NCBI GenBank assembly: GCA_905480605.1
Contig: CAJQRD010000003.1
Location: forward strand, 51,569 to 115,568
Source: an uncultured Saprospiraceae bacterium
Lineage (GTDB): Bacteria > Bacteroidota > Bacteroidia > Chitinophagales > Saprospiraceae
DNA: 64,000 nucleotides
Direction: 5' to 3'
Part shown: piece by piece, positions 62,301-64,000 of the stretch
Layout: the number at the start of each line of letters is the position of its first letter
Position numbering within the stretch: the first letter of the stretch is position 1
Made by a program: the position numbers and the translations under genes
Notes under the pieces: generated by a model
What the model saw: only the letters and a program-made list of their open reading frames with translations
Database searches by the model: none
Told to the model about the DNA's origin: nothing

Positions 62301-62478
62301 AAGCTGGGGTGTAAGACAATTTGCTACGGGTACTTCTTTGGCTCAGCCGATTGGTGTATCTGTTGCAGATGGCGAACCAACATACAGTTTCGATACTGCT
62401 CAAACACAAACTTTCTTCAATGATTTTAGCGTTAGCAGTCGATGGAGAATGCAACTTGGATTGAGATACTCTTTCTAA
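59356..62478 (+). CDS. TonB-dependent receptor, Oar-like with carboxypeptidase-regulatory domain
   Basis: 1040 residues. Signal peptide (SLLLILLSVSAYAQ-type), a carboxypeptidase-like regulatory domain (SLGGLVSDDQGQAMIGATVIAEH, residues ~20-110), a plug (SSEEIGKLPTISRSASDYTRLNP, NQFNNYSLDGAIFNN, GFTGASINSVSKSGTNEFKG) and a long beta-barrel ending in a terminal aromatic strand (MQLGLRYSF). This is the OmpA-related Oar group, outer-membrane transporters of unknown ligand, reported in Myxococcus for signalling and in Bacteroidota for protein export or uptake. No SusD partner follows. Confidence 0.93.
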   Translation: MKNLLSFLLILLSVSAYAQVTTASLGGLVSDDQGQAMIGATVIAEHVPTGSKYVVTTFDNGRFSIKNMRVGGPYTVSIDYIGFSTPAQENIFLELGQKENLTFILGEEGITADEVVITASQDGILNGDRTGPSTSISSEEIGKLPTISRSASDYTRLNPMSAEGGSFAGRNDQFNNYSLDGAIFNNPFGLDAATPGGQSNAQPISLDAIEQINVSIAPFDVSQSGFTGASINSVSKSGTNEFKGTVFGYFRNKSLTGGTVDGVEIFKGDPKQTQFGASIGGPIVKNKIFFFANFEKENRSDLGSLWASNGGNNDFGNTSRVSSADMDLVSSLLMSKYGYDTGAKEGFTHNADNIKGLFKLDFNIGDNHKLSATYNFLNAFRDNPAHPSAIGRRGPDFQTLQFENSGYRINNDLQQFRAELKSFFGSKYSNKFSAGYTQFRDAREAKSTPFPVVNISKDGIRYIIAGHEPFSINNVLDQDVIQVKNELNIFSGNHTWTVGAAFERFDFNNSFNLGVYGGRVFAPDIPMGDFENFINNGELDGAVAAAKATFDGNNANDTWALAETNLGQASFYIQDEIQLTDKLNLTAGIRLDMPLYFDTAEKIQENLDRNCCYDPSIVYSDEEGNDIQFDHTTLPSSTPLINPRIGFHYDIKGDRTEQLRGGTGLFAGRFPFVWVGNQVANPNFFFYSMTDPDFKFPQVWRSSLGYDKKFGEGWVATVDLLYTKDLQAQVVNNYGLRLPSGTLEGVDNRPIYNSDSDRVLVFGDPTNAYVFTNVDGGSSFNASFSVQRNWNNTFVKLAYNYLNATDVMSIDAEISGDAYDRNPANIAHTNRALVSPSLYGNRHRIVGVASKTFEWSEKTATTVSLFFEYAEGNRYSYTYSGDINNDGSGLNDLIYVPTDAQIDEMTFAGTTGGAQASALKAYIAQDDYLSSRRGDYTEKYGALSPWYNTWDVRILQDISIPKSDNKLQVSVDILNIGNLISSSWGVRQFATGTSLAQPIGVSVADGEPTYSFDTAQTQTFFNDFSVSSRWRMQLGLRYSF

Positions 62479-62500
62479 GCAGTCATTTAAAATAAATAGG

Positions 62501-62531
62501 AAGCCGATTCGTTTTGAATCGGCTTTTTTTA
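62501..62531 (+). terminator. Rho-independent terminator after the Oar-like receptor
   Basis: AAGCCGATTC/GAATCGGCTT stem with five-base loop and a T-run. Confidence 0.92.
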
Positions 62532-62625
62532 TTACAACTTATTTGTAAGGTTTTAGTAAAAAATAGTTGTAGTAAAGTATATTACTTTTATATTGATATT
62601 ATTACAAAATTAATTTATCTGAAGC

Positions 62626-63249
62626 ATGTGGAAATCATTTGACACTAAAAGTTGGGGACGAAGAAAAGCATTTGAATTTTATAGACAATTTGATGATCCT
62701 CATTTTAATTTTACGGCCAATGTAGATATCACAAACTTATTGATCAATTCGAAAACAGAAAATCATTCTTTTTTTCTTGCAACACTTCATACGGCAGTAA
62801 AAGTTGTCAACACAATTGATAATTTCAAAATGCGTTTTGATGGTAAAGATGTTAAACTGTACGACATTGTTCATGGTGGCTCCACCCTATTTTATGACGA
62901 CGAAAGTTTCGGATTTGGGTACTACGATTTTTGTGATGACAGAACTGAATTTATAAAAAATGCACAAATTATAATCGACAAAGCCAAGGCTGAAAAAAGT
63001 TTCAATCCATCACAAACCCGTGAAGATTTAATTTACTTTACCTCCATGCCTTGGGTGAGTTTCACAAGTCTCAAACATGCTCAAGACAGGTCAATAAATC
63101 CTGCAATTCCACGTATTAGTTTTGGCAAATATTTTAAGCAGAATGACAAGTATTTAATGCCTGTTAATGTAGAAGTAAACCATGCGATGATGGATGGTTA
63201 TCATGTTGGTTTGTTTTTTGAAAGGTTTAAAAAACTATGTTGTGAGTAG
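62626..63249 (+). CDS. Chloramphenicol-acetyltransferase-like protein
   Basis: 207 residues, the usual CAT length. N-terminal WGRRKAFEFYRQFDDPHFNFT and the DFCDDRTEF and FTSMPWVSFTSL segments match the CAT fold, a trimeric acyltransferase. The catalytic signature normally HHxxxDG reads NHAMMDGYH: the catalytic His (second position) is kept and the first His is Asn. It may acetylate chloramphenicol or another hydroxyl compound; many environmental CAT-like proteins are not proven resistance enzymes. Monocistronic. Confidence 0.87.
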   Translation: MWKSFDTKSWGRRKAFEFYRQFDDPHFNFTANVDITNLLINSKTENHSFFLATLHTAVKVVNTIDNFKMRFDGKDVKLYDIVHGGSTLFYDDESFGFGYYDFCDDRTEFIKNAQIIIDKAKAEKSFNPSQTREDLIYFTSMPWVSFTSLKHAQDRSINPAIPRISFGKYFKQNDKYLMPVNVEVNHAMMDGYHVGLFFERFKKLCCE

Positions 63250-63342
63250 TTTTGCAATTTTCAATAATGTAAATAATCTCAATAATGAATTATTATACAC
63301 TTAAAGCAAGAATGTCTTCGCATCTAACTAGTTGAGTGTATC

Positions 63343-63405
63343 GCTACTCTGTAGCTTATTTACTACTCGAATTTATATTCTATTGATATGTCGCCACTCT
63401 GTGGC
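63343..63405 (+). repeat. Paired hairpin repeats with compensatory changes
   Basis: GCTACTCTGTAGC (63343-63355) and GCCACTCTGTGGC (63393-63405), 50 bp apart, each preceded by TC and followed by T(T)ATTTA. The third base of each stem differs (T-A pair in one, C-G pair in the other), so stem pairing is conserved while the sequence changed. Confidence 0.8.
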
Positions 63406-63469
63406 TATTTAAATACCCATAATTATATGTCAATAAAGAATTAATTTTATTTATTTTAGAAGAAAAATC

Positions 63470-63976
63470 ATGCTGACCTCTTTTACTTCCACTACAAAGG
63501 GCTTAATTGTATTTTTGATAATTGGCTTTGCCATTATAGTTTTTCCATCACTAGGTGACAATTTTATTTTTTCATCAATAAATAAGGAAGTCCTTCCGAC
63601 AGACAATACACCATGGCATTTTATTTATCAAGATTTCCGATCTTTTCTTGGAGGATTAACGGCAATTTTATTTAACATTCTGCTTATAAAACTATTCCTT
63701 TCAGAAGATAAAAAAAGTAGATTCAATAGTTACATGTTCACTTCAATTTGTGCTGGATTGTTTTTAATTCCTGGGATTCTGGTCTTGATAAATTGCAATA
63801 ATCTTTTTGATCCAAGCATTGCTAGTACGAATTGGAATACAGTCGCCGAGTATAGCAGTAATTATACAATCAGAGCAATCTTATTGATAGTCTATATCGT
63901 CATTGTTTATTTTATACTCAAAAGATATAAGAAATCACTGTTTCCAAATTCGAAACTAAAAATGCTTGCAGTATAA
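63470..63976 (+). CDS. Hypothetical four-helix membrane protein
   Basis: 168 residues. Four hydrophobic segments (about 11-28, 51-73, 83-105, 130-151) with charged loops (SEDKKSR, RYKKSLFPNSK). I do not recognise a family. The extra-membrane loop after helix 1 is polar (SSINKEVLPTDNTPWHFIYQD). It starts 65 nt after the hairpin repeats and its stop is 25 nt from the window end. Confidence 0.75.
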   Translation: MLTSFTSTTKGLIVFLIIGFAIIVFPSLGDNFIFSSINKEVLPTDNTPWHFIYQDFRSFLGGLTAILFNILLIKLFLSEDKKSRFNSYMFTSICAGLFLIPGILVLINCNNLFDPSIASTNWNTVAEYSSNYTIRAILLIVYIVIVYFILKRYKKSLFPNSKLKMLAV

Positions 63977-64000
63977 AACAAAACATCCTTGTTGACTTAT

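Overview
The window is AT-rich bacterial DNA from a member of the phylum Bacteroidota; genus and family cannot be fixed from the sequence alone. The evidence is a fused CcoN-CcoO cbb3 oxidase subunit with a single-heme CcoP, an ECF sigma/FecR/TonB-receptor cassette, a type IX secretion (T9SS) sorting tail, many lipoproteins, TAnnTTTG -7 promoter elements and weak Shine-Dalgarno sequences. I see no rRNA, tRNA, prophage, CRISPR array or intact transposase.

Layout. 1-5173: cbb3 oxidase operon ccoNO-ccoQ-ccoP-ccoG-ccoH plus a TauE/SafE-like membrane protein. 5298-12756: oxygen/redox block with ccoI, hemN, a heavy-metal-associated (HMA) domain protein, a response regulator fused to a CRP-type DNA-binding module, and a CBS protein overlapping a universal-stress protein. 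12811-19795: SemiSWEET, Nudix hydrolase, lipoproteins, DUF2911 protein and a 1261-residue secreted sortilin-repeat protein. 20194-22320: arsenic operon arsR-DUF6428-arsC-aquaporin with its operator. 22366-32619: EamA transporter, thioredoxin, AraC regulator, PhnA-like protein, DEAD-box helicase with a frameshifted tail, ferritin, EttA, MsrA and a double P-domain protein. 32950-40812: Tat-type class V aminotransferase, hydrolase, FKBP isomerase, SDR, a CBM9-like lipoprotein whose start is built of repeats, a subtilase and a spermidine-synthase-like protein. 41086-48065: CYTH protein, TonB receptor, FecR, metzincin-like lipoprotein and ECF sigma factor (one strand), a divergent repeat lipoprotein and a PAP2 phosphatase. 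48066-50121: decayed sequence with a pseudogene, dispersed repeats and a 24-bp tandem array. 50176-63976: M16 protease, SRPBCC protein, oxidoreductase, exo/endonuclease-like lipoprotein with a second 24-bp array, acyl-CoA dehydrogenase, OmpA lipoprotein, an S23-type four-helix-bundle gene inside inverted repeats, FolB, an Oar-like TonB receptor, a CAT-like acetyltransferase and a membrane protein.

How the genes work together. CcoNO/P form the microaerobic terminal oxidase, CcoG/H/I and the TauE-like protein serve its copper and assembly needs, and HemN makes heme without oxygen. The clearest new signal is regulatory. Sites of the form TGAy-N4-ATCA lie exactly 23 nt upstream of TAnnTTTG-type -7 elements for ccoI, for hemN and for the CBS/Usp genes. 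By the usual numbering this puts the sites at about -41.5, the class II position of CRP/FNR activators. The receiver-CRP fusion encoded between these promoters is the obvious candidate regulator.

The second theme is repeats: two related 24-bp tandem arrays, a 45-bp array read as protein, a dispersed palindromic element, paired hairpins with compensatory changes, and an S23 cassette resembling rRNA intervening sequences.
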